A stretch of DNA of 64,000 nt, taken from the NCBI GenBank assembly GCA_003991915.1, contig RQTK01001124.1, positions 46,683 to 110,682 of the forward strand, in the 5' to 3' direction. The DNA is from Elysia chlorotica (taxonomy: Eukaryota > Mollusca > Gastropoda > Plakobranchidae). Under the pieces are notes generated by a model, which had not been told where the DNA came from, did no database searches, and saw only the letters and a list, made by a program, of their open reading frames with translations. Every line of letters begins with the position of its first letter. Within the stretch, counting starts at the first letter, position 1. Positions 29,400 to 42,124 of this stretch are shown here, piece by piece. The translations under genes and the position numbers were made by a program.

Positions 29400-30050
29400 T
29401 AAACTGATGCAACCGGGTCCAAAGTCAAGGTTCCGGTGCCCTCGAGTTACAATAAGATTATCAATGTCAACAATCGCTGCTATCGCCACCCGTTTAAAGT
29501 CAAGGGCGGATCACTCCCCACACACCGCTCTCGTAATGTTAGGGCACGATGTTTGCGCTTTTAGCGGCTTGAGAAAAGCATAGATTATCATGACAAAAGG
29601 AATCTCTCTAGACTGAAGAGCTTCACTTCCAGAGACTTCAGATTCTTCGGGGAAATAAAGATCACGCCAAAAGACTTTAGGCTTCGACTTAAGAGCTTTA
29701 TTTCACTATCTTAACTTTCGCAAGAACATTGTCTACTTAAAAAGTTGGGTTAGTAACCTTCGAGTAGCCTCTTAAGTCATAAGAAGTGATACTAATATTA
29801 GGACAACATTTCGAGTTTGGTAGCCATTGTAGTCAACAAGGCTGAAAATCTAAGGTAATTTTCCGTTGCCATGGTTTGTCCTTTTTGGCGGCAACTAAAC
29901 AAACAGCATTTTATCCATTATACGCCTTAAAAAGCAGTTTCCTTATTATCAGTAAAGGTACCTATAGTGTGTTGTTATGTGGGCTATTTGTGAGATACGA
30001 GTAGTACTTGATTTATATAACGGCTCGAATTGTTTCATGAAAAGTTGAAT
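29400..30050. other. No gene recognised
   Basis: Unique sequence before a (GTT)n tract at 30,055-30,095 and adjacent poly-C (30,173-30,192) and poly-A runs. Confidence 0.35.
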
Positions 30051-30053
30051 TTC

Positions 30054-30090
<37 letters not shown>

Positions 30091-30171
30091 CGTCGTTATT
30101 GATGGTATTGGTGACGAAATACCCCCGTTAACCCCCCTCCCCCAAAAAAAACAAACAAAAAATCTGTTAAA

Positions 30172-30202
<31 letters not shown>

Positions 30203-30329
30203 AAAAAAAAAAAACAAAAAAAACACATACACACAAATGTAATCCAACAACATTTAGATTATAATTCTAGTCAACATAAGTACTAACCAAAAGCACTATC
30301 ATTCTCTTGAGCCAGATTGTACCATGCCT

Positions 30330-30905
30330 GGACAAAGAGAGAGATCAGAAAAAGTAGGATTCGAACTCATATCAACCCACGTACGGGTAGTCGTCGCATG
30401 CTCTTTCGCCAAAGCCATGTGGTACCAAAAAAGGACAGAATGAGAGCTTGGATTAAACAAGATTAAGTTTCGAACTCATGTCGCTTTACATACCAAGTGC
30501 ATGCTCTATCGCCTCAGACATGTGATTCAAGCGTAAGCAGAATCAGAGCTCTTACAAAGTATAAGGTTAGGATTCTAACACAAACCAACGCATGCATTAC
30601 TCGCATGCCCTATCTACTTAACAGTGTGGCATCAAGAGAGGATAAAAATTACACATTAGATAAAACAATTGTAGGATTCGAACCCATAATGCACCACGTA
30701 TCACTCGAATGCTCTATTGACTCGGCCATGTAGTACAAAAGTGGACAGAATAAGAACTTGTATAAGAAAGATACGGTTTAAAACCCATTCCTCGCATACA
30801 GGCTGGATGCTTTGTCGCCTCAGCCACGCAATTCAGAACGTTTAAAAAACACCCCATGTATAAATCACGTGCCCTATCTTCTCAACATTGTGGTACCAAA
30901 CGTGG
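30330..30905 (-). repeat. Tandem array of degenerate tRNA-like units
   Basis: Minus strand units pair a B-box-like GAGTTCGAATCC or GGGTTCGAATCC (30,358; 30,470; 30,572; 30,674; 30,777) with an A-box-like GGC...AGAGCATGC. Spacing 101-112 bp, five to six copies. All diverged; none folds convincingly as a working tRNA by eye. Confidence 0.6.
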
Positions 30906-31377
30906 ACCAAAAGCCGGTTCAAACTTCTCACATCCGGATCCTGTTTGGGATACCTGTGTTATGATGAAGTTCAAGGTCGGGTCATGTTATGTTGACCCAC
31001 TTCAACTAATTTATTCAATTGCACTTTATTAAAATTGGCCACTACAGAAAGGTAGGAATGTAGAACTCGTTTAAACAGGACTTTAATCTAGCTCTCCAAA
31101 AACTCTTCACTCCTGACTGGTTTCACCAAATTTTTATATAACTGCCTGTTTGTTTGTTGTTTTTTTTTGTTTTATTTGTTGTTTTATTGGTGTAATGTTA
31201 TCTACTGTGTCAACAGATACAGGGTTGATGCTAAAATAATGTCTTGCAAGCCAGAACCCAGTCGAAACGCAAAAAGTAAAGACCACCAACATCACACAAT
31301 CATTGAAAACATCAAGAAGAGTCTGGACCTTAATTTGTACAATGTAAAAGCATCACCCACGACGGTTGGTTGGTTGG

Positions 31378-31507
31378 TTGGGTTGGTTTAACGTCCAACA
31401 GCAGCACTATATAGGCTATATTGTGGACGGGGCCCCAAGACGGACGTCTGACAATTTTATGTGCTGCCACACACGAGACAGGGCGGGGATACCATGACTC
31501 CTGTCAC
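31378..31507 (-). mobile_element. SINE family A tail half
   Basis: GGGTTGGTTTAACGTCC through CATGACTCCTGTC; body and head absent. Confidence 0.82.
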
Positions 31508-31588
31508 GACAGTCAGGACAGGAACAGATGGCGTCATATTGTGGACAGAGCATCAAGTGGGGCAGCAACCATCGTAACCGATGACGCT

Positions 31589-31590
<2 letters not shown>

Positions 31591-31678
<88 letters not shown>

Positions 31679-31738
31679 CAGAGAGAGAGAGAGAGGGGAA
31701 AGAGAGAGAGAGAGAGAGAAATAGAGAGAGAGAGGGAG

Positions 31739-31773
<35 letters not shown>

Positions 31774-31902
31774 GGAGAGAGAAACTGAAGGGAAGAGAGA
31801 GACGGAGAGAGAGAGAGGCAGAGAGAGAAACTGAAAGGAAGAGAGAGAGGGAGAGAGAGGGAGAGAGTGAGAGAGAAAGAGAGAGAGGGGGAGAGAGAGA
31901 GA
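31591..31902 (+). repeat. (GA)n microsatellite, ~310 bp
   Basis: Pure for about 80 bp, then interrupted by GGG, AAA and ACTGAAG units. It opens long Arg-Glu or Ser-Leu frames that are not genes. Confidence 0.93.
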
Positions 31903-32274
31903 TCTACTGGCCTTTTTGAACTTAATATCATAATAACCACCTAGATGATAACCATGATCATTAGTGACAATTCCAAAATCACAAGTGATTCAAAAGTGAG
32001 ATAAGATCAAAGTGCAAAGTTTTTCAACAATTCTTGACCACATACCATTGATAAGATAACACCTTAACCCCGGGAAAAAGATAGGGTTAAAAACAATTAC
32101 AACACGGTGTTGACATTTTGTTGCTGTAGATAACTGTAGAATTATTTATGTCAGCTAAAAGACCTAGCCTCATCATTCGCTCATAAGAAAAACGCATAAT
32201 TATATAATTATGAAATAAATCGTTCATAACATTTTGTTAAGTCGCATGATCAATGAAGAAACTAATTGAATTAT

Positions 32275-32277
32275 TGG

Positions 32278-32309
<32 letters not shown>

Positions 32310-32460
32310 GATGTTATTTTCGTTGTTGTTGTATTTGTTGTTTATGTTTGTTTGTTTGATGTTGTGACTCATGCCGCTGATGTTGTTCTATGGCTGCTAT
32401 TGTTATTGTTGTTCTAGTTCTTGTTTCCTATGTTGTTGTTGCTGTTGCTGTTAATATTGT
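32275..32460 (+). repeat. (GTT)n-rich tract
   Basis: GTTGTT runs at 32,278-32,310 and looser GTT/TTG repeats to 32,460. Confidence 0.8.
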
Positions 32461-32482
32461 TGATTATGGCGTTCGTTTTGCT

Positions 32483-32631
<149 letters not shown>

Positions 32632-32929
32632 TGATGCTTTTCTATTCTCATCTTTGTAACTATCTTTTTAACCAGAGTCATCATTCTAAAAAAAAAAAAA
32701 ATTGTCAAAAAAAAGGGGGTCAGGGAAAAAAATCTAGTGTTGAGATTACCGTGTCAACGAGTTTTCTAAAACTAGAACTATCTCCTACCTATACCAGCAA
32801 TGTTATTGCCAAGGAATGCTAGTATAGTGATAAATTTTATTCTGGTAGTAAAAACACTTCATGGAACAAACATAAGAAGAGCCTATTGATTCCCTCTTCA
32901 CCTCAGCGCTGATAAAACACTTAGAGCCG

Positions 32930-33360
32930 TAAGTACAATGTCGGGGTAGCTTGCGACCCGTCCTAAGCCTTCTTTTGTTTATAGTTATTAAATATTTTAC
33001 GACGAGTCCTAAGCTACGGCGACGTAGTGCTTATACTAGGCACAAGTTTAGTACCGCACGCAACGCGAAAATTTCATACCGTAAAAATAGGCCTAATTAT
33101 GATTTGTTTTATCAACACTCAACAGTGCGGCGAACCGGATCAGGATCCGGGAAAAACGTGAATTTCGATACGCATTTTTATCGATAGAGTTTGTCATCTA
33201 CCCTCGCCTGACTTATGCGACGTTAGTAATATAAGAGTTCGTTCGGGTATAAGTGGACATGTGTTTAGTAGCACTGGCAGTTAGAAACGTTGATGTACGA
33301 GGCTTTGACGGATTCCTGAAAAGTTTGGAGTTTTACTGCATGGTGACTTGCGAATGTAAA
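32930..33360 (+). other. CpG-richer unique segment, no gene proven
   Basis: Many CG dinucleotides (CTACGGCGACG, CCGCACGCAACGCG). It ends GCGAATGTAAAG/GTAAAT, a donor-like site at about 33,360. It could be an untranslated exon, but no acceptor or coding signal supports it. Confidence 0.2.
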
Positions 33361-33452
33361 GGTAAATTAATTACGTTTTTCTGTCAATTTTTACTTTGTA
33401 AGCTGTGCATATTTTTAGGCGCTTTCTGTTAACCAGTGCAATGTGAAATGGT

Positions 33453-33705
33453 GGTGGGCGCGGTGGCCCTGGGGTAGAACATCGGCTTCCGACGCAAAAG
33501 GTCCGAGTTCGAGCCCTGGCGATTGCGCTCCCTACTGGTTGGGTCGGTGTCAGTTTAATGTGACTCGCTGAGACAGGAGTCATGGTATCCCCGCCCTGCC
33601 TCGTGTGTGGAAGCACATAAAAAATTGTAAGACGTCAATCTTGTGCCTCGTCCACAATATAGCCTATATAGTGCTAATGTTGGACGTTAAACCAACTCAA
33701 CAACA
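33453..33705 (+). mobile_element. SINE family A, full length
   Basis: GGGCGCGGTGGCCCTGGGGTA head, B box GAGTTCGAGCCC, tail AATGTTGGACGTTAAACC. GAAATGG on both sides is a likely short target-site duplication. Confidence 0.9.
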
Positions 33706-33894
33706 ATGAGAAATGGCGCAATGCATTTCGTGAACCAATCGATTTTCGCATCTCCTAAAAAAAAAACAGCAACGAAAAAACAGACAACCCATTGTGCTAT
33801 ATCTCCACAGGTAGAGTCAACTGTGACACTGTGTTATGTTACTATGCAGGCCTGCGCTAGCGTGAATAGTGCTCTCGAAATAGAATCCCTTTCG

Positions 33895-34190
33895 TTGTTT
33901 TTGTTTGCGAAACTTCCTAATATGAATCAGATATATAGACGGAAAAGTACACAATTTTGTTTTACGTTGTAAATTATTAATACTACAACCTTTGGGTTTG
34001 CGAAACTTCCTAATATGAATCAGATATATAGACGGAAAAGTACACAATATTGTTTTACGTTGTAAATTATTAATACTACAACCTTTGGGTTTGCGAAACT
34101 TCCTAATATGAATCAGATATATAGACGGAAAAGTACACAATATTGTTTTACGTTGTAAATTATTAATACTACAAAGTACAACCTTTGGGT
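33895..34190 (+). repeat. 93 bp tandem repeat, 3 copies
   Basis: GCGAAACTTCCTAATATGAA starts at 33907, 34000 and 34093. Nearly identical; 93 bp is 31 codons, so the minus strand stays open across the array. Confidence 0.95.
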
Positions 34191-34204
34191 GAGACTTCGA
34201 CTAC

Positions 34205-35000
34205 TATTGATAACATTAATAAAATTGTTTATTTTCACTCTGCGTGTGATTAAACGTGCGCGTCTGTTATCGTTGAACTTGGTCCTTTTGAAGCTAAATT
34301 AAAGCGTTGCCCACACAACCACACACACACACACACACACACTAAAAATGATTATTACATTTTTAAATGCATATATGTAGCTATATAATTTCAGCTGGAA
34401 AAATAACGCGTGTTTCTTCTTTTCCTAAAGACAATTTGTACCGATTGTTTTCTTGGCGTTGGTCTTTGCTGTTTTTTGTTTTGTTTTGTTTTTTTCTTTA
34501 ATCGTGTTTTGTTTATTTGTTTTTGTTTTGCTTTTATTCATTTTTTCTAAACCTTCTGATATAGAGAATGATGACGCAGTGCATGAATAAATAAATAAAG
34601 AAAACATTAATAAAGTTGTTATTTACTCTGCGTGTGATTAAACGTGCGTGTCTGTTATTGTCGAACTTTGTCCTTCTGTAGCTACAATTTTGTCTATACA
34701 GTCCACACAGACTAAACAAAATCACTAGTTTTTATTAAATGCATATGTAACTATATAATTTAAGCAGGGGAGAAATTGGAAAAAAGAGTGTGTCTTTTTA
34801 AAAAAGAGAGTTGTGCTGTTTATTTTCTTGTTGTATGTTGGTCTTTGCTGTGTTTTTCTTTTCTTTTCTTTAATCGTGTTTTGTTAATTTTTGTTTGCTT
34901 GTTTGTTTTGATTTTATAATTAATAAAAACAACAACAAACTTTTGAGATAGAGAATGATGACACAGTGCATGAATAAATAATAAACAAATAGATAAATAA
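34205..35000 (+). repeat. ~400 bp tandem duplication
   Basis: CTCTGCGTGTGATTAAACGT, GTTGGTCTTTGCTG.GTTTTT and GATAGAGAATGATGAC.CAGT recur in the same order in 34,205-34,600 and 34,600-35,000. Confidence 0.85.
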
Positions 35001-35156
35001 ATAAATAAAGAAAGAAATGAATGAATAATATAAACATAAATAAGTACATATATACATAGATAAATAAAAAAATAAAAGTAAACAAACAAATAAATACATT
35101 TAAAAAAACCCCACCAAAAACAAAACCACCCCGCAAGAATAACTCCCCCCCCCAAG

Positions 35157-35234
<78 letters not shown>

Positions 35235-35290
35235 AACAATAATAATAATAATAATAATAATAACAATAATAATAACAATGATAATAACAA
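35157..35290 (+). repeat. Poly-A followed by (AAT)n
   Basis: About 33 A then AAT/AAC trinucleotides. Confidence 0.9.
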
Positions 35291-35859
35291 CAGCAGGCCA
35301 AATTAGATTAGATTTTGGACTATAACGCCACCCGCCCTCCTCCCCACACACCTACCCCTACAAAAAAGTAATAATAATAAATAAATAAATAAATAAATAA
35401 AACAAAAGCTACTCATCTAAACGATAAGAATTATATTATTTTCGTTTTTTCCACCAATTAAGCCGAAAAAGACACTTATTTTGCTTGGATCACAAATTTG
35501 ACCTTTCGAGTCGGGGTCAATCTAATGACCTAGATAGAATATCTGTATTTTTAGCCGTCGTAAACACGGGATCGTTCGAGTGAGCATTTATCGATCGCTC
35601 ATTCTAGATCTAGATCTACAACACAACAATCTGGAGAGAACACACAGAAAAGGTTTTACTTTATTTTTGGAGATGTGAGCTTCAAGGCCCGCATGCTATA
35701 AATTATTTCAGTTATCAAGCAAAGAGTCGTTGCATAGGCCTAGCCTAGTATATAATTATTATTTTGCCCTTTCCCCGTTGTTTCGAGGTTTCGAGTACTT
35801 TCGACCGTGTGTGTCTGGGTCGGATAGGCTAAGGCAAAGCGCATGAGTGATCCATGCGC

Positions 35860-35973
35860 TCTCTTTACTGTTTTCGCGGCACAGGTTCCTGGAGTCGACT
35901 TACTGAATCACTTCGCCAAGCCAAAAAAACATGGATTGTTTCTGAATATTCAGGAGACCTTGCATTCTAGTCT
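35860..35973 (+). promoter_or_regulatory. Candidate 5' non-coding exon or promoter region
   Basis: CpG-containing, repeat-free island (TTTCGCGGCACAGG and following) ending at a consensus donor TCT/GTAAGT at 35,973. It sits between TCTAGATC clusters at 35,605 and 36,330, as the other two gene starts do. It could pair with the acceptor at 46,644. Speculative. Confidence 0.22.
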
Positions 35974-36324
35974 GTAAGTAGATCTAATTTGCCTATTTAT
36001 TAATCATTGCAATTTATTAATCCCAGCCGAATATTATACGAATTAATTGGCTAAATCAAGTCGTTTTTCAATCAGGTTTTTAAACCATAGTTGTCTTGAC
36101 ACAATGTGGGTCGTTCATACCATAGCAGTATAGCACACGTGTTTATGATTGCGAGACATGTGCACCGCGCGATTTATTTCACTCAACGTGTGTGCGTCTT
36201 CATCACGTTTTTTTCTTCTTCTTCAATGATTTCATTATAAAAGAGGATAAAGGTTGTTTGTACTTTACACGAATCACAGCCCAGACCTGATATTTCTCTG
36301 TTGGAAATAATTATGTGATTTATA

Positions 36325-36790
36325 ATTATCTAGATCTAGATCTAGATCTACATTCTATCTAGACTAGATTAATCTGGATTAGATTCTTGATATAAGCTTA
36401 ATGTCCAGAGTAATCTAGATCTAGATTTGATGAAACCGAAGTTAAACTTAAATAAGCCCATGCTTGTACCATTTTATAAATATTCAAAAGGAGGACCTAG
36501 TCTAGATACATCCTTGCATTTAAAATAAATTAATTATAAATCTAATCGAACTTTCTTTTACACATGATTAATTTTTTAAAAAGCGGACATAGGCTTACAT
36601 CAGGTCAGAATCTAGATTAGATTAGATTTTCGAGTTCGAGATCAGATTTAAAATTAACAGCAGATCTGTAAATTTAATTTATAGTAGGTCTACTATCAAC
36701 ACCACAGAAAAAGGGTGGCCTATGATCAACAACACCATTCTGTAGGGATATAGATCTAGATCTACTACTTAGGCTTTTGAGTCTACATCG
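36325..36790. repeat. TCTAGATC-rich cluster
   Basis: ATCTAGATCTAGATCTAGAT near 36,327 and further AGATCT/TCTAGA words to 36,760. Confidence 0.75.
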
Positions 36791-37246
36791 GCCGACAGTG
36801 TGAGGCAAGCTGGTGCCAGCAATCATGTACATTATTTTAATGTTTTAGACATTCAGATTCCTAATAAATCAGGCACACATCTCAGATATAAGTTTTGAGC
36901 TAGCGTCCTCTAAAAAAAAAAATGCCTACTCGATATTGACCTCTTTTTTATTTCAACATAAAATTTATTGACATTCTCTGTTTCTAGAAGCGATAGAGCA
37001 ATAGATGTACAGTTTTTGCTTATAAAACACTGTAAATTACCCTAAAAGTAAAAATTCCGACTTGTGCCTGATTTACCCTGGTTGTCTCACCTATATTCTT
37101 GACTTGGTAAGACTTTCAATTACCAGGCCTGGTTATTTTTTTTTAATACCGTAACTTAAGTGTTGTGAAAAAATGCCAGTAACTTTATCAATAGCCTACA
37201 TTTTTTCCAATGTACCCTTTGGTTAAAATAGTTATATCTGTCTCTG

Positions 37247-37248
<2 letters not shown>

Positions 37249-37291
<43 letters not shown>

Positions 37292-37310
37292 ATCTCTCTA
37301 TTTCTTTCTT
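37249..37310 (+). repeat. (TC)n microsatellite
   Basis: CT repeat then TCTATCTC variants. Confidence 0.92.
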
Positions 37311-37634
37311 TCCCTCACATTTATTTGTTGCTGTTGCGTTTTCTAGTATTCAATATAGACAGATCGTAATGGGTAGGCCCTATGTATATATTGTATTAAA
37401 ATGGCAAAAACCTGTATACACTTCACATTAAATTTATCTTGCTTGAGATTTCACGTTTCCATATTTTGAAAAAATCAGGACAGAGCATTAACATCTGTAG
37501 ATCTAGACTTCTGTCAACGACCCTTGGGTGTCTGTTTTCTTTTTGTTTTGTTTTTTCTTTTTTTTTTTTTTTACATTTTGCCAGACAAACTCAACATAGA
37601 TCTTATGAATGCCATTTCTCCCGCTCTTTATTTT

Positions 37635-37636
<2 letters not shown>

Positions 37637-37671
<35 letters not shown>
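37637..37671 (+). repeat. (GT)n microsatellite
   Basis: About 17 GT units. Confidence 0.92.
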
Positions 37672-37672
<1 letters not shown>

Positions 37673-38258
37673 TTTGTTTGTAATTGACGTTTCTTTAATT
37701 TGTTTCCCCCACAAATTAATGATGGCCCGCTAAATACTAGTTTGCTAGAGGGTGACGAGAGAGGGTTTAAATAAAGCCTGCATACGCAATGACTTAACGT
37801 CCCTGCACTAGGTATATATCTCTATGTGAGAATCTGAGTTGGGTGGGTGGATGTTAAATCTGGAAATAATTAGAAATGATCGTCGTGGTTTGACTCAATA
37901 GACATTAATTTTTTTTTCTGTGTTATTTTTCTCATGTAGAAATTTTCTCTACACTTTGTAGAATCATTCTTTTTTTTTTCTTCTTCTGCTGCTTATTGAT
38001 ATTTACATCCTTTTTAAGAGAAAAAAAAAGTAGATGCAAAAGTTCCATCCCTGTTAGGTACGACTGTGCGAGTCATAATAATAATACTATTAGGTACGAT
38101 TATCCTTGAGGTAAGGTTCTGTGCATAAATCTTGTTTAAAGTGAAAATATCGTACTTAAAAAAACAAAACAAGAAATGCTATCAAATTGACGGAAAACAA
38201 ATAGATATAGATCTATAATGCACGACGCAACACTAAATCGTGTGCAAAATAAAACACT

Positions 38259-38259
<1 letters not shown>

Positions 38260-38302
<43 letters not shown>

Positions 38303-38310
38303 TGTGTGTA
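38260..38310 (+). repeat. (GA)n-(GT)n compound microsatellite
   Basis: About 20 GA units then GTGTGTGTATGTGT. Confidence 0.9.
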
Positions 38311-38470
38311 TGTGTCGGTGTCTTTTGTGACACAATTACATTTTACGGAGTTCGTCGACTTGCCAAGTGCTATAGATTTTTTTAAAGAGCTTGCAAGAAG
38401 AAGAAAAGTTGTGTCAGCACATTGTGTTGCGCTGTTTATATCGATAGGCTACAAGTTGATATTTATCCTT

Positions 38471-38472
<2 letters not shown>

Positions 38473-38548
<76 letters not shown>
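38473..38548 (+). repeat. (AG)n microsatellite
   Basis: About 38 AG units. Confidence 0.93.
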
Positions 38549-38550
<2 letters not shown>

Positions 38551-39099
38551 TTAGGTACTGTATTTTTGTTTAAATCTAGAATTGTGAGACTACACATTAT
38601 TTGAATTGACACGTTATCTCACATAATAAACTATGCGGGCAACCATTGGACAGTTTTCCCCCTATTTTCCCCACTACCTTTTAATGATTTTCATTAGCCA
38701 TCACTGAAATACGTAGGTGAAATAATTTACACAATTCAAACAATATGTATTTTTTTGGGGGTATGCATGCTCAAATGAGTTTTAATTGATAAAACTAACA
38801 ACACTTATTATGAAGAACGCGGGTGTCTTGTTATCAGCAATTCAAATGATGTCTTTTCATCAAAAATTCAAATGAAGACTTGATCCTTTCAATCAATTCA
38901 AATTAAGCCTTGATCCTTTCACTCTTTTTGAAATTCAAATTAGGCTTTTAGAGCCTTCCAATCAATTAATCCATGTGATCCATACACGCAACCATAATAT
39001 GCAGGCTTTAGGTTTGTCTGAAATCCACGAGTACATTGTTACTGATGGGTACTAAAAAAAAAAAAGGGGAGGGGGAGGGGAGGATGCTTCTCGAGCATA

Positions 39100-39172
39100 T
39101 TCAGTTGTCAGATGTCAGTCTGGGGGCCTGTCCACAATGTAGCCTATATAGCGCTGGCGTTGGACCAACTCT
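39100..39172 (+). mobile_element. SINE family A tail
   Basis: GTTGTCAGATGTCAGTCTGG through CTGGCGTTGGACC. Confidence 0.7.
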
Positions 39173-39287
39173 TTCTTTCAGTCTTTGTCAGTTTTATGTT
39201 ATCTTTAAAATGTGACCCACGTTCGTTAGTTGTGTGATCTGACTGTCGCCCCGATGGAGGCGATTGTGTTATCTGACAACACCTTTC

Positions 39288-39376
<89 letters not shown>

Positions 39377-39413
39377 GGAGAGAGAGAGAGAGAGAGAGAG
39401 ATAGAGAGAATAG
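39288..39413 (+). repeat. (GA)n microsatellite with G11 interruption
   Basis: Long GA run, a G run at 39,366-39,378, then GA with ATA and GAATAGG. Confidence 0.92.
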
Positions 39414-39429
39414 GAGAGAAAGGATAACA

Positions 39430-40050
39430 GTGCAATGGAGAGTTCAGTCCTTATTTACTAACAGCTATCCCTGTAGATTGACGCAATCATTAAGCATTCA
39501 TTAGGTTAGGCTACGGTGATTGACCCCGGCGTCTCTGATGATAAACAATGGCTCCGAAATCGATTAAGAAGTTTATTCCGACTGGCGGTGTGCCGTGCTA
39601 ATGATTTAATTGAATGGTATTAAGTTCACTATTATTAATGTGGAGCTGGGAGTTAATTAATGTGGAGATGAGAGTTATTAATACCGTAACGTGTTGCTTT
39701 AGATGCATAGATACATGTAATGGTTTTAATCCTAACTTAGGACATTGGGTACCATTACGAAACCAGCTCGTAGAATAATCATTAGTCTATAATATATGTT
39801 GATTTTTTCTGAGAATTTATACGCTTTTAAAATATATCAAAGATACCGATCAAATTAATATTTTTCCCTTTAGGTCATGTTTACAAACTTACGTACGATT
39901 GACTTCGTCATTCTTCTTGAATCAGAAGATTGTCATGAAAAAACACAGTATCGATTACGTGTGTTGTAGGCAGTACGTGTCAGTAATACATGTACATACT
40001 TATTTAATCGATAGTGGCATGATGTAACATTAGTGTAGCGCAGAGACAGG
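39430..40050. other. No gene recognised
   Basis: Unique AT-rich sequence; a short TAATGTGGAG.TG.GAGTTA motif is doubled at 39,637 and 39,660. Confidence 0.35.
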
Positions 40051-40061
40051 TCACTCTACGG

Positions 40062-41020
40062 TCAGGGGCGAACTGACTCAAGTGGTAGAGCGTTGGTCTC
40101 CAGATAGGGAGGTCCGCGGATCGTATCCTACGATCGGTAAAAAAAAAAATATTTCTCCGATTCCTTTCCGTACAGCTTGGATCGGTCTCAGTTTGGGTGA
40201 GCAGGTCAAAAAATGTATTTGTGCGATTCCCTCTCTTTTCCTGCTTGGGTCGGTGTCAGTTTATTTTGATCTGTGTGAGATATAGCCAGATTTTCTGACG
40301 GTGCACGCTGAGAAATCAAGATGCATCCAATCTTGGTTGACATGTTGACATTAATTTGTCATCATTGATGCCATACATAACCCCAATGTAGATTCTGGAG
40401 CCACCCAAGCACGATTTCAAGGACATGGTAGGGGGGCGAACTGGCTCAAGTGGTAGAGCTTTAATCTCCAGATCGAAGGTCCGCGGATCGAATCCTACGA
40501 TCGGTAAAAAAAAATATTTCTCCGATTCCTTTCCCTACAGCTTGGATCGGTTTCAGTTTAGTGTGTAGGTCAAAAATGTTTTCGTGCGATTCCCTCTCTT
40601 TTACTGCCTGGGTCGGTGTCAGTTTATTTTGAACTGTGTGAGATATAGCTAGATTTGCTGACGGTGCACGTTGAGAAATCAAGATGCATCCAATCTTGGT
40701 TGACATGTTGACATTATTTCTGTCATCATTGATGCCATACATAACCTCAATGTAGATTCTGGAACCATCCAAGCACGATTTCAAGGACATTGTAGGGGGA
40801 CGAACTGGTTTAAGTGGTAGAGCGTTGTTCATCAGCTAGGAATGTCCGCGGATCAAATCCCACGACCGGTAAAATATTAATTTCTCCGATTACTTTCCCT
40901 ACTCGTTGGATCGGTTTCAGTTTAGTGTGACCAGTTGAGACAGGAGTCCAGGTGTCCTGCCCTGTCTCGTGTGTGGCAGCACGCAGATTCATTGTCAGAC
41001 GTCAGTCTTGGGGCCTACAT
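40062..41020 (+). repeat. Family B SINE amplified in tandem (~365 bp unit, 2.6 copies)
   Basis: Heads begin at about 40,063, 40,433 and 40,797 (GCGAACTGGCTCAAGTGGTA and variants; B box GCGGATCGAATCC). Units share TCTGACGGTGCACG.TGAGAA and CATCCAATCTTGGTTGACAT. The third unit switches into the family A body (GTTGAGACAGGAGTCCAGGT ... GTCAGACGTCAGTCTTGGGG). Confidence 0.85.
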
Positions 41021-41300
41021 ATTGTTAACCTTTAAACAAAAACGAAACAAAACTCCAAACAAACATGACGGACGCGGTAGTCAAAAGTGGAAAGAGCGCT
41101 TCTTCTATTTTTTAATTTTCATGTGACTTCTTTTTCTCTCCTATTGGTTTGATCGGTGTCATTAATAACATGTAATCACACCATATGTGTCTATTAATAG
41201 ACATCTGTGAATCAGACAAGTATCCCACTATGGGCTCACGCCACCTAGGTAAAGGATCTTTGTCTAGACGCGGGATGTGGTCATTATTATTTCAAAGGTT

Positions 41301-41514
41301 GAGTTGAGATGAGTTGGTTTTAACGTCCAATATCAGCACTATATAGACTATATTGTGGACGGGCCTCAAATGTGACGTCTGACAATTTTATGTGCTGCCA
41401 CACACGAGATAGGGTTAGGATACCATGACTCCTCTCTCACAGTAGGGAGCGAAATCGCCAGGGCTCGAACTCAAACCTTTTGAAGCCGATGTTCTACCCC
41501 AGGGCCACCTCGCT
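41301..41514 (-). mobile_element. SINE family A with internal deletion
   Basis: GAGTTGGTTTTAACGTCC left end; the CCGGTCACATTA-ACACCGACC block is missing; head TTGAAGCCGATGTTCTACCC. Confidence 0.82.
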
Positions 41515-41619
41515 TAAGGTACGTGTGTTTAAACCACTCTGAAGCGATTTTCTCTAGCCCCCACCCACCCCATCAGTTACCATAATATTAAGATATGCGA
41601 TCTTATACAGCGACGGATC

Positions 41620-41880
41620 GCTAGACTAAACTCTGACAATTTTATCTTCTGACACACAAAGACTGCGCAGGGATATGGGATTTTTTTCTGTCTTAGTGTG
41701 TTACATGAATACTTGCCAATGTCCCAACCAGTACCAGAGGAGGGAACCAAATCCACCTAAAAAAAACAACCCAACAAAAACGAACAAACGAACAAATAAA
41801 CAGCACGGTCAAAACGGGACCTCCTGAATCAAAGGCCAACGCTCTACCACTTTAACAACCTCGCCCGCCGCCTCCACACT
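41620..41880 (-). mobile_element. SINE family B, diverged
   Basis: CTGACAATTTTATCTTCTGA body, CCAACCAGTACCAGAG, then head complement AACGCTCTACCACTTTAACA. Confidence 0.6.
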
Positions 41881-41881
41881 A

Positions 41882-42118
41882 ACTCTGAGAACATCGGCTT
41901 ATGACACAAAAGGTTCGAGTTCGAGCCCCGGCGATTGCGCTCCCTACTGGTTGGGTCGGTGTCAGTTTAATGTGAGCGGCTGAGACAGGAGTCATGGTAT
42001 CCCCGCCCTGTCTCGTGTGTGGCAGCACATAACATTGTCAGACGTCCTTCTTGGGGCCCGTCCACAATATAGCCTTTATAGTGCTGCTGTTGGACGTTAA
42101 ACCAACCCAACCCAACCC
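41882..42118 (+). mobile_element. SINE family A
   Basis: GAACATCGGCTTATGACACA, B box GAGTTCGAGCCCCGG, tail TGTTGGACGTTAAACCAACC. Confidence 0.87.
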
Positions 42119-42124
42119 CATATG

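Noticed and set aside
31416..31940. Long Ser-Leu or Arg-Glu open frames in (GA)n/(TC)n tracts, also at 5,100, 38,470, 39,290 and 45,660
   Set aside because: They exist only because dinucleotide repeats lack stop codons in some frames; no splice or family support.
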